Shown piece after piece: positions 25,078 to 36,470 of a stretch of DNA of 64,000 bases. The notes beneath the pieces were generated by a model. It did no database searches. It was not told the DNA's origin and worked only from the letters and a program-made list of their open reading frames with translations. Origin of the DNA: Rhinopomastus cyanomelas (taxonomy: Eukaryota > Chordata > Aves > Bucerotiformes > Rhinopomastidae); the NCBI GenBank assembly GCA_013400115.1, contig VXBP01004070.1, positions 124,001-188,000 on the forward strand, given 5' to 3'. Numbering within the stretch: position 1 is the first letter of the stretch; each line of letters starts with the position of its first letter. The translations under genes were made by a program, and so were the position numbers.

Positions 25078-26040
25078 GTGATCTAGTGGTATCTGTGCAG
25101 ATCCAGTTGTTGCTGTGTTTCCTGCTGTCATGGTGTGTACCTACTAGAAAGATTTAAATAAGGCAAAACAATGTGCAGTGTATGAAATGTTCTGCTTGCT
25201 GCTCTGCGATACAGTCTAGAGCAACACTTAATCCCTGACAACCATCATTCTTTCATTAGTAGTAATCTGTATGGAGAGTACATCGCTTGCAGTAGAATTT
25301 TTACCGACTCGTTTTGACTGTGCAGTCTCATACGTTTGGATCTATCAAAACTGCTTTGCTCTGCAGAAATGCAAATATTGAAGCACATTACAGTCAAGGC
25401 TTTTACAGCAAAGTTTCAGAAGAGATGCAGGAAGGCTGGCAGTGAATTTCTTTTGAAAAATATTTCTTTACATCATTCTCAAAGCTGCATGAGATGTTAA
25501 CAGGTTTTTCGGCACACAGAAATTACTTCAAACCCTAAACGTAGTAAAATAAAAAGAAAACAAACAGGGTAGGAGAGAGAGAAAATGAACCAATAAGCAA
25601 ACATTTGTTCTCTTGAATCCAGATTGTATTAGATAGTATTTCAAAAGCTTTTTTTTATTTTGGTCCATTTCCAGTGATATCAGCTCAGCCACTGAATTCT
25701 GTGGAACTGCCCATTGCTCAGTGATTTTGAAATCCTATGCAAGGTGAAAAGGAGGAAGGAAGATTACCAAGTCAAAGCTCAGAATGGTTTAATTGGCTGT
25801 TCTGTTATTTATACATCATAAAAAATAAACCAGCTCAAATGTTTATGCTGATCAAAAAGTGGTTTTTTCAGTTTGCTAAATTATTAACATATCTGAAATC
25901 ATAATGTGGGGATTTAAGTGTCCATGTCAGCAGTTAATATAGAAAAAGATGTAGCTGTTCATATAGAACAATTCATATCAAAACCTGAAGTAATTTATGG
26001 AAGTATGTAATGGAATATATTATACCAAGGTCTGGTTTGG
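25078..26040. other. unique non-coding sequence
   Basis: AT-rich spacer between two plus-strand CR1 copies; no exon or repeat recognised. Confidence 0.5.
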
Positions 26041-27052
26041 GTCCAGTGTTGTCAGAGAGTAGTGGTCAAAGGGACAGAGTCCCTAGTTGATGGCCTGTAT
26101 CTAGTGGAGTCCCCCATGGGTCAGTATTGGGACCAGTCCTATTCAGTCTATTCATCAATTACTTGGATGAGGGATTAGAAAGTACAGTCAGCAAGTTTGC
26201 TAATGACACAAAGCTGGATGGTGTCATGAACAACCCAGCAGACTGTGCTGCCATCAAGCAAGACCTGAGAGCTGGGCAGAGAGAAATTTTAATGAAATAA
26301 ACCAAGGACAAGTGTAGAGTCTTGCATGTGGGCAAGAACAACCCCAGGTACCAGCATAGGCTGGGGATTGACCTGTTGGAGAGCAGCGTAGAAGAAAGGG
26401 TTTTGGGTGTCCTGGTGGCCAGCAGGATGACGATGAACCAGCAAATTGCTCTTGTGGCCAAGAGGGCAAACAGCATTCTGGGGTGGATCAGAAGGGGGTT
26501 GGTTAGCAGACTAAGAGAAGTTCTTCTCCCTCTCTACTCTGCCCTAGTGAGACCATATGTGGAGTCCTGTGTTCAGTTCTGGGCCCCTGAGTTCAAGAAG
26601 GGCACAGATGCTGGAGAGAGTCCAGTGCAGAGTAAAGAGGATGATGAAGGAAGTAGAGCACTCTCCCTTATGAGGAGAGGCTGAGGGAGCTCGGTGTCTT
26701 TAATTTGGAGGAGACTGAGGGGTCATTAATGTCTACAAATATTTGAAGGGTGGGTGTCATGAGGATGGAGCTAAGCTCTTCTTAATGTCATCTAGTGATA
26801 GGACGAGGGGCAATGGGTGTGAGCTGGAACATAGGACGTTCCATCCAAATATCAGAAGGAACTTCTTCCCAGTGAGGGTGACAGAGAACTGGAACAGGCT
26901 GTCCCGGGAGGTTGTGAAATCTCTGCAGACGTTTAAACCCGCCTGGATGTGTTCCTGTGCAACTTGCTCTAGGTGATCCTGCTGTGTCAGGGAGATTGGG
27001 CTAGATGGTCTTTCAAGGTCCCTTCCAATCCCTGATGTTTGTGATTCTGTGA
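26041..27052 (+). mobile_element. CR1 LINE, longest copy (about 1 kb): RT motif region to 3' end
   Basis: Encodes, in order, 'SGVPHGSVLGPVLFS', an RT motif, then 'STVSKFANDTKLDGV', 'CRVLHVGKNNPRYQ', 'LVAKRANSILGWIRRG', 'LPLYSALVRPYVESC' and the ORF2 C-terminal end ('NIRRNFFPVRVTENWNRLS'). The catalytic Phe-Ala-Asp-Asp of CR1-type RTs reads Phe-Ala-Asn-Asp (26196-26207), and a TAA at 26298-26300 interrupts the frame. Further shifts follow after about 26640. The tail reads 'ggtgatcctgctgtg...' and ends 'tgtgattctgtga'. A dead, moderately diverged copy, of the same class as those at 39891, 57377 and 58902. Confidence 0.96.
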
Positions 27053-27140
27053 TCATCTTTATTGCAATATAGACAGTAATGCTAAATGCTGCCTCAGAGA
27101 ATTTGTCATCACCAAGCTGTGTGGGATAGTTAACACACTG

Positions 27141-27384
27141 AGAGGGAGAGAGACCATCCAGAGAGACCCTGACAGATTTCCTCACTATGAGGATGCTGAG
27201 ACACTGGAACCGATTGACCAAGGAGGTTGTGGATGCTCCATCCCTGGAAGTTTTTGAGAACAGGTTGGATGGGGCTCTGGGTAACCTAGTCTAGTGAGAG
27301 GTGTCCCTGCCTATGACAGGGGAGATTGGAACTGGGTGACTTCTGAGGTCCCTTCCAGCCTAAGTCATTCTATGATTCTGTGAA
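27141..27384 (+). mobile_element. CR1 LINE, 3' fragment of a second subfamily
   Basis: Follows the previous copy by about 90 bases on the same strand. Blocks 'gaggatgctgagacactgg', 'ggaggttgtggatgctcc', 'aggttggatggggctctgg' and 'ggtcccttccagcct', then 'cattctatgattctgtga', are typical of another CR1 3' class. Independent insertion, or an older copy beside which the 26041 element landed. Confidence 0.93.
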
Positions 27385-28289
27385 TATTCTTGTTCATCTT
27401 AGGCAATGGACAGAAACATTAAATTCCAAATCCTACCTAAGGATGATTGTTGTCTTCACTGTTTGCAAATTGTGTGACACAGTTAAGCTACAAAGTTTGT
27501 GTGCTAACTTCACGGCCCTCTCAGATTTCAATTTAATGTACTGATTAAGAAAAGACTCTCTAATTTTTTCTGAAAACTTTCTTAGGTAGGACAGTGTCAC
27601 ACATTCTAGATGCAAAGTGCATAAATTGATAAAAATATTAATTTGGGATTTTAATATCACCATTTGAAAAAAAGTATTCCTGTGTTGTATATTCATGTAG
27701 TTTAATATGGACTTGAATATAAGAATATATTTAATAGTCTGCTTCAATCATTCTGTGTCATTATGTATTACTAAAGATCTCAATCTGTCAAATACATTCA
27801 TTAAACATGACACTTTCAAGGACAGAACTGGCTTTTTCTTGTACTAGCTCTCCACTGGGAGCAGCATATTTCATGTTGATTTTTTTTGATGAAGTGATAG
27901 CAATGTTGAGGAGCTATTTTAAATATATTTTCCATTTTTCTACAGTGCTGATAATGACTGGAGACTCATGCAAATGTCTGTCCCCTTAAAACTGAAGTTT
28001 TAATGAGAGGGAATTAACCAATTTGATATTGTTAATAATATAGTTTTAAAAGTCTTTAAGATGCTGATTCTAAGTCTTCCATTAAAAAGACTCTATTTAA
28101 CATACGTAGCTCTAATGTACTTGACATCCCTAAATTGTCTAACTGTACTCTCCAGAGCATTTAGTATTCACCTCCTTGGGAAAAAAAGAAAACAAAAGAG
28201 AACCTGAGAAAAGAGAAATGTGTTTGTATGGCCTATGATTACAATATTTTGCTTTGCTTCTGCCAAAGACCATCTGTCTACCATGCATA
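27385..28289. other. unique non-coding sequence
   Basis: AT-rich. A 104-codon minus frame (27433-27747) has no domain resemblance. No repeat recognised. Confidence 0.5.
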
Positions 28290-28870
28290 ATGTAGAACAG
28301 AAGTGAATATATTCCGGTTGCTCTCTCACGTAAACAGCAACTCCACCACCTCACCTTGCTGACCTGTCCCTCCTAAAAAGGACATAGCCGTCCATGACCG
28401 CATTCTAGTCATATGAGCTGTCCCACCATGTCTTTGTAATTGACACCATAATCATCTGACCAGGCACAGATTTCTAACTCCTCCTAATTATTCCCCATGC
28501 TGCGTGCATTGGTGTACAGGCATTTCAGGGAGTGAGCTGAGTGCTCCGATTTCACCCTAGGACAGCGAGAGGCCACCTGGTTTTCATTAAGACCAGAGCT
28601 GTGTCCCACTGCTGCGCACACGTCAACTATCCCACCCTTTCTGAACTTAGTTTAAAGCCTTCTGAATGAGCCCTGCCAATTCCTATCCCCAAACCCTTTC
28701 TCCCCTCCGAGATAAACCTCTCCCATGTGGACCTGCGAGATCTGGTATCTTACAGAACCAGTCATTGTTAAAGAACCCAAAGCCCTGCCTGTAACACCAG
28801 TCTCATAGCCAGGCATTAATGGGCTGAGTCTTTCTAGTCCAGCCCATGTCCTCACCCCAAAATGGGAGTA
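28290..28870 (-). mobile_element. CR1 LINE, 5' portion: start of ORF2 endonuclease domain
   Basis: On the minus strand 'LKCLYTNARSMG' is encoded near 28500-28535, the hallmark beginning of the CR1 ORF2 endonuclease. It is followed, with frame breaks, by sequence matching the 'TWWDSSHDWSAVMDGY' and 'GGVALYVRE' blocks. Upstream (28540-28870), text such as 'VHMGEVYLGGEKGFG' continues the same element. Stops and shifts show decay. It lacks the RT and 3' end, which is unusual because CR1 copies normally lose the 5' part. The 3' tail of another minus-strand copy begins at 29066. Confidence 0.8.
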
Positions 28871-29065
28871 ATGAGGAAAATACAAAATACAACAAGCCTT
28901 GAAGTCTTTCTTCTTTCCTCTCAGGCTACAGAATACAGCTTCCTCTCCACCTGTGTGGAAGATCAGCAGTGGGTAACAGTTGATCTCACCAGGTTAGGGA
29001 GCATCCTAGTGGTATCGCTGATTTGGGCTCCAGGTAGACTGCAGACTTGCCTGTGATGAGGGTCA
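28871..29065 (-). mobile_element. probable further 5' CR1 sequence
   Basis: Lies between the endonuclease-region fragment and the next CR1 tail, with no break in style: GC-richer than the unique flanks and no AT-rich spacer. It is likely the more 5' portion (ORF1 to ORF2 region) of the same minus-strand element, but I could not match it block by block. Confidence 0.4.
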
Positions 29066-29346
29066 TAGGATCATAGGATGTTAGGGGTTGGAAGGGNCTA
29101 ATACACCCCAGGATCCACCAGGGCACACTGCTGTGCCATGGTCAACCTGTTGTCCACCAGGACCCCCAGGTCCCTCTCCACAGGACTGCTTTCCAGTAGA
29201 TCACCTCCCAGCCTGTACTGGTGGAGTTTGTTATTCCTCCCCAGATGCAGGACTCTGCACTTGTCCCTGTTGAACCTCATCTGGTTTCTCTGTGCCCAGC
29301 CAATGGCTCTGCCTATGGGGCCCTCGGTCCCTTTCAATAACTCCAA
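29066..29346 (-). mobile_element. CR1 LINE, RT C-terminal fragment plus 3' tail, joined at an N
   Basis: The plus strand begins with an inverted CR1 tail ('tcataggatcataggatg', 'ttaggggttggaaggg') up to a single N at 29097, then jumps to an inverted RT C-terminal region. The minus-strand frame (29098-29346) reads 'GWAQRNQMRFNRDKCRVLH', 'LGRNNKLHQYRLGGDLLE' and 'VERDLGVLVDNRLTMAQQC'. Several hundred bases of CR1 between these blocks are absent, exactly as in the copy at 24800, and again an N marks the join. An assembly gap or collapse is likely. Confidence 0.93.
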
Positions 29347-31639
29347 TAACTAGGACCTTTCTCTTCTTCTTTGTGGATTTCTTAATTGTACAGGAAAAGA
29401 CCAAATTATTAATAACTAATTATGAGACGTAATCAAGACATACAGTAATTAACTTCATTCCATTTCCCATGGCAATAGCCCAAGCTCATTTATATTTGAT
29501 TTACATAAAGTATAAATGATTCTTAAGGGCTGTATTAATTAAATAATCTGAGAAACTCCAAAAAATCAGAAGCAATGAATCTAAGGACTTTCTAATTTCT
29601 AGTAAGAAGTGACTTAATTTCAATCTTTCTCATAATAATCATAATTAATCTCATAATAATAGGTTTCCATACATTTGGGGCTATGACACCGAAGTGACAA
29701 TTAGGTATCTAAATTCAAAATTTGGATCCTCTAATCCATACTCTCCTGTGTTTTCACTTCTGAAGTAGTTTGACTGCTACTAAAAAGGTGGTCCAGAACT
29801 TTTAGTTCCCATGCTGGCCAAGTCCTAAAATTACAGAAATGTTGTTCCCTAACCCCCAGCAGTGTTTATATAGTGGAAGATCCCCCCAGCTCTACCACCA
29901 GAATGTTGTCATCAGGACAATTGCCCTACTGTCTTCCCTTCCCATGACCTTCTCATAGGTAGAATATTTGCCTAGTAATTGGGAAATCTCATCTCAAATC
30001 TGCTTACCCAAACCAAGTCCTTTCGTATCTAATTTAGTCTCTACCCACTGAGATAAAAGGCAGTGAATACTGTCAGACTTCCAGTTTTTCTGTTAAAATG
30101 CTATACTTTGGGCTAATTAAATTGATTTTTGCAGTGTTTTAAGAATGATCCAACCCTGAAACTTTTTGTGAGATATAACCTGTCCTATATTTTCACTGGG
30201 CTGGTGCCAAACAATTTGGCATCAACAACATTGAAAGAAACCGTGTGTTGGGCCAGCCACAGAAACGTGGCTGCCTAGGAGCTTTGCTTGTAGCCATTAA
30301 GTGACAGAGCTGCAGGAGTGTTTCTAAGGTAGGCACTTTGCATTCAGTTGTCAAAACATCACTTAGAATCTAAGCTGCTGTGCAAATCTTAACCCTAAAG
30401 TTCTAATCTGAAACTGAACCCATTTTCCCAAGTCACAGTAAGGTCTTTAGGTTTGCAAAGAGCTAATAAGGGAAGTAACTGAAGTGTCAATAGGGTGAAG
30501 TCTTGTTTGTTCTCTTTAAAGCACATAAAACCCTGTTAAAAATCTTACTATGTCAAAAGAAATTGCCACTCTCAATAGCACTGTTTTTTCATGCTTGCTC
30601 TCTCTGGATTTAGATGTTTGTAATAGAGATACACAAAGAACATTGCTCTGTTTAACTAATTCCTTTGTAGTGTTTTGCACAATTCATTTCTCACTGGAAT
30701 TAAATAAAACTCCTGGTAATTGTCAACACAGAAATAAAGTGGTTCCACACCAATTCTTCTTGCCACTGAAGAAACATCCACAACTAAAGTTCTTAGGGCA
30801 TTCTTGGAATCAAGATTGCTCACAGTTCCTCATGCTACAATCCCCATCAGCCTTGTAAAGCTTAGAATGCTTCCGAAAGTGAAAAATATACATGCAGTTC
30901 TACCTGAATTCAGCTTATATGAAGGACAATTACTCTGTTAGGATACGGACATATTTTAATTGGGAAAAGGTCTAATTAGACCTTTGGTGTTATGTTTAAT
31001 TTGTTTTATGTCAGCCTTAGAGGGGAAAAAAAACATAAAGTATTAATATCCAGCAACTTCCTAGTTATTGTGTATATAAGATTGTGTAAGGATGCTTACA
31101 CTTGAAAAGCTGTTGCAGAGCTGACCATGGTTTTGTCTGGAAGTGTGTAGTCACACTTGAGTAACCACGTGGTGCCATCTCTCTAGAAGCATGATGCAAG
31201 CGTCGTGTTGAAAGGCTGTAACTGTGCCGGTAATACTAAACAATGTAGACCCAAAATCCTTCTTTGTCCCTAAGAAGTGAAGACATGGTGCAGCTGACAA
31301 CCACATGATTAAAATGTTTTTCCCTTATGAAGACATAGTGGGAAGAATGTGTGGGATATGCCATTCCCTGTACCGTTGACTGGCATTGTTTGGGACTCCC
31401 TGCACTGGCACAGCCCTGAGCTGATCCAAGAACCATGCGTAGTACGTATAACCTCGAGTGTCTTCACCAGGGCCACCTCAGAGCCCTCTTTTACTCATGA
31501 GCATAGATGAAGGTCGAAGACACACTTTGTCCTTCATTTGGTGGGCTTCTTGCAGTATATTTTAAACCTGGTCTCTGGATATGTTCAAAGGCAGCTTATA
31601 TGTGATGCTTAATGATAAGGTTTAGCCATGAACTGGCTG
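29347..31639. other. unique non-coding sequence
   Basis: No repeat or gene recognised. A 102-codon plus frame at 30550-30858 shows no domain resemblance. Confidence 0.5.
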
Positions 31640-31699
31640 GAGTAGGGTCAGTGGTTGGACCTATCTCAAGAGGGTTTTCTAACCTGAATGATTCTGTGA
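31640..31699 (+). mobile_element. CR1 LINE, short 3' tail
   Basis: About 60 bases resembling the CR1 terminus: 'gtggttggacctatctcaag', 'ttttctaacctgaatg' and 'attctgtga'. Heavily 5'-truncated and diverged. Confidence 0.7.
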
Positions 31700-32469
31700 G
31701 CCTTAATCCAAACACAGACAGAACAGTATTGTCTTCTAGGGACGTATTCATATCTAACAGAAACACACTTTGGTGTTCATGTTTCTTCATTCTACAGTCA
31801 AAGCATTATCATCAAGGAAATTTTCAAAACTTACTAGACTTAGGTCCTGATTTTAATTGCATCACCAGAGTTTCCATTATTCATTTACATATAATCTTTT
31901 CTGGAAAATTTGTCTGCACAATGGAATATTGGATTCTCAGCATTTTATGCATTGAGGTCTCAATGAAGCATTAGACAGAACAAGGAGCAATTTATATTTC
32001 TAGTTTTAATTTTAGGTTGAAGTTGACTTTTTAAATTGTCACTGAGTTAAAAACAATCTCTGAAGTCTTACAGGTTTTTTAGAGCTCAATAGAATGTGGT
32101 TGAAACTGGCAAAGTGTACTCTACAGTGACACAAATACCTTTAGATTTTACAAATATAATAGAGATTATTTCAAATTGTTGCACAGTTATTGTCTTCTCT
32201 AGATGGTGATCTCTCACTAACAACTCTTTCTTCACATGAATTTTTTTTGAAAGTGGTTAATGGAAAAAAAAGCAGGAATTTAACCTCTAGGAAAGGAAGA
32301 AAATTTTGTGAAGATGGGAGTTTTATGCAACTTCCTTCTATTCATTGATAATAAATAAGCAGCAGGACTTCAGTAATGAAAGAAGTTTAACAGACTATGA
32401 TAGTGAAAAAACCAAGACAAATGAGGATTTGTATTTAACAGAATCAGGATCTTTTCAGTCGGAAGATAA
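31700..32469. other. unique non-coding sequence
   Basis: AT-rich sequence without recognised elements. Confidence 0.5.
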
Positions 32470-32847
32470 TGCGATGATTCGAGGCAGAAAATCCAACTAA
32501 AGTGCAGAAGTCATCAGTCAGAAGACATTTATTCTACAAAATAGCAGGGTTTGTATACCACATAGCATTCATCAGTAGCTACATTCTGCCAATCATCTTG
32601 GTCTTGCTACATTCCAAGGTTGGTTAGTTGTGTTTTGTACTACAAACAACTAACACAAGGCCTTCAGAGATAAACACAACTCCTCACTTTGGCCTCCTAT
32701 TAGTCCCCTGTCTTATCTACTGGCATGGTCCTACTCTTACCCCCAAACAGATATCCTGTGTTTACAACAGCAGGCTACCTTCTGTCTCTGGGAATTATTA
32801 TCATTATCTATTCCTAAATTCCTAGGGTTTAATGCTCTTATCTCACA
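32470..32847 (-). mobile_element. possible solitary LTR
   Basis: Read on the minus strand, 378 bases start TGTG and end CGCA, with a TATA-like 'gtatacaaa' followed about 20 bases later by AATAAA (complement at 32528-32533). A U5-like stretch of about 60 bases follows. This order (TG start, promoter, polyadenylation signal, CA end) is that of a retroviral LTR. No matching target-site duplication was found at these ends and no internal viral sequence flanks it, so the boundaries and identity are uncertain. A CR1 tail begins about 50 bases away. Confidence 0.35.
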
Positions 32848-32897
32848 CCTCCCACTGTCTCCTCCAGGGTGTGAGATCTTCACTCTCAGCATTTCCT

Positions 32898-33030
32898 ACA
32901 GGAAAAGACCTTTAAGATCCTCAAGTCCAAACACTAGCCCTAGCATACCAAGCCCATGCTAAACCATTTCCTTGAGCCCCATAACTTTTAAGCACATCCA
33001 GGGATGATGGTTCAACCACCTTCTGATTGA
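32898..33030 (-). mobile_element. CR1 LINE, old 3' fragment
   Basis: Inverted CR1 3' region: 'ggaaaagacctttaagatcc', 'tcaagtccaa', 'gcacatccagggatgatgg', 'tcaaccacctt'. The text up to about 33068 ('cctctttcccaatac') may continue the element. Its divergence suggests an older subfamily. Confidence 0.8.
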
Positions 33031-34588
33031 TCCACACTTTGCCTCTTTCCCAATACACTTCTTCACCTTGTTATGATGGACCATTTGACTTTTATGAGTA
33101 GAATAGTCTGACAATCAAACCTGCAACATGCACCTTAGTGCAGTTATGAATCCCAACGATTTTCCTACAGGTCAGTTTTACTCAGTGGGGCCTTGACCAG
33201 GTACAGCTACATGTTTGCATTGCTCCTTTCCAAGTCATTTGTGGCAGAATTGATATGAGAGGGCCACAACTGTCAAAGTAATGACATTTTCATTCATGTC
33301 TTGGTCAGTCATTTTTGACTGTGTGTTTCAAAATACATGGCAAACCTGGTAATTGTCTAGGTGTCCTGAAGGATGTGCAAAGGAAGGGAGAGCCTTCTGA
33401 TATCTGGGACATCTGGTCAAAGGTTAGAGACGTGTGAACTCCAGTAATGTGAGGGTTTAAATTAAGCATATGGATTGAGAACCCTGATTAGGCTGCTGGG
33501 GTATCGCATGCAGTCCACACAGAGAAAGAGTTGCCAATAAGAGCAGTGTGTAACTGTATTAGTATTCAGGCAGGATTAGGCTGTGTGTACATTAAAGTGA
33601 GGTGAATACCCTGGTGTGACATAACTTGTGAACTTCTGTCATTGTGACACGAGGCAACGTTTCCTAATGCATTAGAATTGAGTGGACTCTTGGGTCCCTT
33701 AAGCTCAGTGGCAGGTTGGTCTTTTACTTGAATGAATAAATAATTTCACTCACAGCAGTGATCATAAATTTCCCAGTCATTCTGATAATACCTATTTTTT
33801 CCTTCAGAAGCAGATAAATGCTTCTGTGTGTATTTGGTTTTGCTTCCTATGTCAAAGAGATGTTTGGATGTGAAAAAAAGAAAAGCATTCTTGCTTATTT
33901 TTGATTAGTAGTCAATGCTCAGATTTTATTGTTGCATTAACATGCAAATTTTAAACAAGACACTGGGATTTCTCCTGAAAGCAAATTCCAGCTTGTACTG
34001 TTGGCAATCTGATAAGTGTTGGCTAGTTACATCAATCATATGGCACTCTTTATGTTAAGACACACAGCTCACCTGGAACCAGGGAACATAAAACAGGGCT
34101 GCCTCACTATCAGCAGGAAAGCAGTAATTTACTGTGGATACTTCTGACTATTTTTGAATAATCAGCATATTCAAAATAGATGTGCAATGATGAAAATAAA
34201 ATACTCAGCAACTTCTACTAGTAAGTTACAAGAGGTTTTACAAACATGCTCATGGCACTAGCTGATAAAACTCTTTCATTTTGGTATTTTGCTAATAAAT
34301 CTTTGTGTTCTGTTGTCCTGACCTCAACAATTAGAGCTAACTAGGAGGAAAAAAAGGAATAAAATCCAGAATATAAAAATCGTGTTAACTTCAGTGATGT
34401 ATGTCTTAAATCATTAACCTTAATAAGGTTAATACCTTAAATGAGTATATTAATATTCATTCCACATACACAATTTGAGAGATATGAGATCATGTCTAGA
34501 ATATTATGATTCTGAAACACTACTGTGCTGGTACTATTTTATCTTTCAGCGTATGTTTTTATTACTATTTCATATTTATATGAAACTT
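33031..34588. other. unique non-coding sequence
   Basis: No gene recognised. It contains a 19-base near-perfect palindrome at 34414-34432. Confidence 0.5.
34414..34432. repeat. small palindrome
   Basis: Nine-base arms 'ttaacctta' and 'taaggttaa' flank one central base. Too short and AT-rich to imply a structured RNA; no run of T or other terminator feature matters in this context. Confidence 0.8.
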
Positions 34589-35318
34589 CACAGAATCTCA
34601 GAATCACTGTTCTAGTTGGAAAAGACCTTTATGATTATAAAGTCCAAGCCTTAACCCAGCGCTGCCAGGCCACCAGTAAACTATGGTCCTAAACATCGGG
34701 TCCGCTCATTGTTTGAATACCTCCAGGGATGGTGACTCCACCAGTGCCCTGGACAGCCTATTCAAATCTTTGCTGAACTTTTCATGGAAGGAATTCTTCC
34801 CAATACCCCACCTAAACATCCTCTGGCACAGCTTGCAGCCATTTCTTTTAGCTCTATAGCTTGCCACCAAGAAAAACAGGCTGTCCCCATCTTTGCTCCA
34901 AACCTCCTTTCAGGTATTCAGACTGTAGTAAGATCTCCCCTCAGGCTCCTTGTGTTGAGGCTTAACAAACCCAGTTCCTTCAGCTACTCCTCATAGCACT
35001 TGTGCTGTAGACCCTTCACCAGCTTCATTGCCCTTCTCTGGGTGTGCTCTGACCCTTCAATGTCCTCCTTGTAGTGAGGGGCCCTAAACCAAGCACAGTA
35101 TTCAAGGTGCAGGCTCACTAGTGCAGAGTACAGGGGGACAGTTATTTCGCTACTCCTGCTGGCCACGTTATTGCTGATATAAGCTGGGGTGCTGTTGGCC
35201 TTCTTGACCATCTGAGCACATTCATCTGACTGTCAATCAACCAACATCACCAAGTCCTTTTCCGACATGCAGTTGTCCAATCACATATCTTCCAGCCTGT
35301 AGCATTTAAAGGGGTTTC
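34589..35318 (-). mobile_element. CR1 LINE, about 730-bp copy
   Basis: Begins with the inverted tail 'cagaatctcagaatcactg', then 'agaccttta', and extends through the inverted ORF2 C-terminal end into RT thumb-like sequence. The minus frame at 34984-35211 reads 'MVKKANSTPAYISNNVASRS', 'VPLYSALVSLHLEYCAWFRA' and 'RRAMKLVKGL'. Stops and indels are frequent, so it is old. It ends where a plus-strand CR1 fragment begins, forming a second head-to-head pair. Confidence 0.94.
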
Positions 35319-35408
35319 TGTCTACAACTACCTGAAAGGAGGTTTAGACAGGTGGGTATGGGTGTTTTGTTACAAGTAACTAGCAATAAGACTAGAAGAA
35401 ATGGAATC
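35316..35408 (+). mobile_element. CR1 LINE, internal fragment in opposite orientation
   Basis: 'tctgtctacaactacctgaa', 'aggaggtttagacaggtggg' and 'agtaactagcaataagac' match the ORF2 C-terminal block of CR1, plus strand. It has neither a 3' tail nor a long 5' part. The same CR1 coordinates are also present inside the adjoining minus-strand copy, so it is not simply the missing inverted 5' part expected from twin priming. Confidence 0.8.
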
Positions 35409-35962
35409 ATGTTTCTATTTCCTCAAGGCATGCGTATTGCGAAGTTTAACATTTAGCCCCTTGTTCTAAATGACAAGTGAAGAAGCAAGTGACCATCATC
35501 AGAAAAGTGTATTCAGAAAAGTATATTTTGAGCTCCTTTTTCAAAGATAATAAAGCAATCAACCTTATTCTAGTGTCAGTTAAAACTATGGATTCTATGA
35601 AGTTGTGAGACGATACTTTTCTTATTTGTAGGAGTATGTCTTAAAGGAGTATTTATCTTTACGGACTCTTTCAGTTGCCATTTCTTTAATACAAGAGTCC
35701 ATTGAGAACAGTGACTGGTTTTAGCTTCTAATTGAAAAATAATGAAATAACCCATGCAAAGTGCTGGCAGTGAAGGAGAAAATCTCCAGCAAAAGGTTAG
35801 ATAAGTCTTAACACCTTGTTTTGTTGGAAGAAAAATCAATATGAAATTGTGATTCTGTGAAGTATCTTTATAATGCAGAAAAAAAATCCAAAATTTGACA
35901 AAGAGCATCGAAGCCATAGACATAAATTTAAACTATTTTGAAGCTTTCTGCACTATTCAGCA
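35409..35962. other. unique spacer
   Basis: AT-rich; one 115-codon minus frame (35576-35923) with no recognisable domain. Confidence 0.5.
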
Positions 35963-36470
35963 GTAGTGAGGAACTGCGTTCAGTTTTGGGCACCCCAATG
36001 CAAGAAGAACACTGAGGTGCTGGAGTGTGTCCAGAGAAGGGCAACAAGGCTAGTGAAGGGCCTGGAGGTCTTATGAGGAACAATGCGGGAACTGAGGTTC
36101 TTTAGTCTGAAGTAAAGCAGACTGGGCGGAGATATTATCACCCTTTACAGCCACCTGAAAGGAGGTTGTAGAGAGGTGGTGGTTGGTCTCTTCTCTCAAG
36201 TCTCTGGTGATAAAACAAGACGAAATGTCCTCAAGTTGTGCCAGATGAGGTTTAGATGGCATATTAGGAGAAATGTCTTCACTGGAAGAGTTGTCAAGCA
36301 TTAGGACAGGCTGTTCAGGCAATGGTGGAGTCGTTCTCTCTGGAGGTGTTCAAAATATATTTAGATCTGACGCCTGGATACACGATTTAGTGGGCATGGT
36401 GGCACTGGGTTGACAGTCAGACCTGATGATCTTGGACAGCTCTTCCAATCTTTATGGTTCTGTGATCCTG
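35963..36470 (+). mobile_element. CR1 LINE, about 510-bp 5'-truncated copy
   Basis: Starts within 'tgcgttcagttttgggcacc' and runs through 'gtgtccagagaagggcaaca', 'ccacctgaaaggaggttgta', 'ttaggagaaatgtcttcact' and 'cagacctgatgatcttgga' to 'atggttctgtgatcctg'. The ORF2 C-terminal frame is broken. Older than the 14595 copy. Confidence 0.95.

Noticed and set aside
26757..27221. 154-codon minus-strand open frame
   Set aside because: It is antisense to two plus-strand CR1 copies; the frame is a shadow of the transposon sequence.
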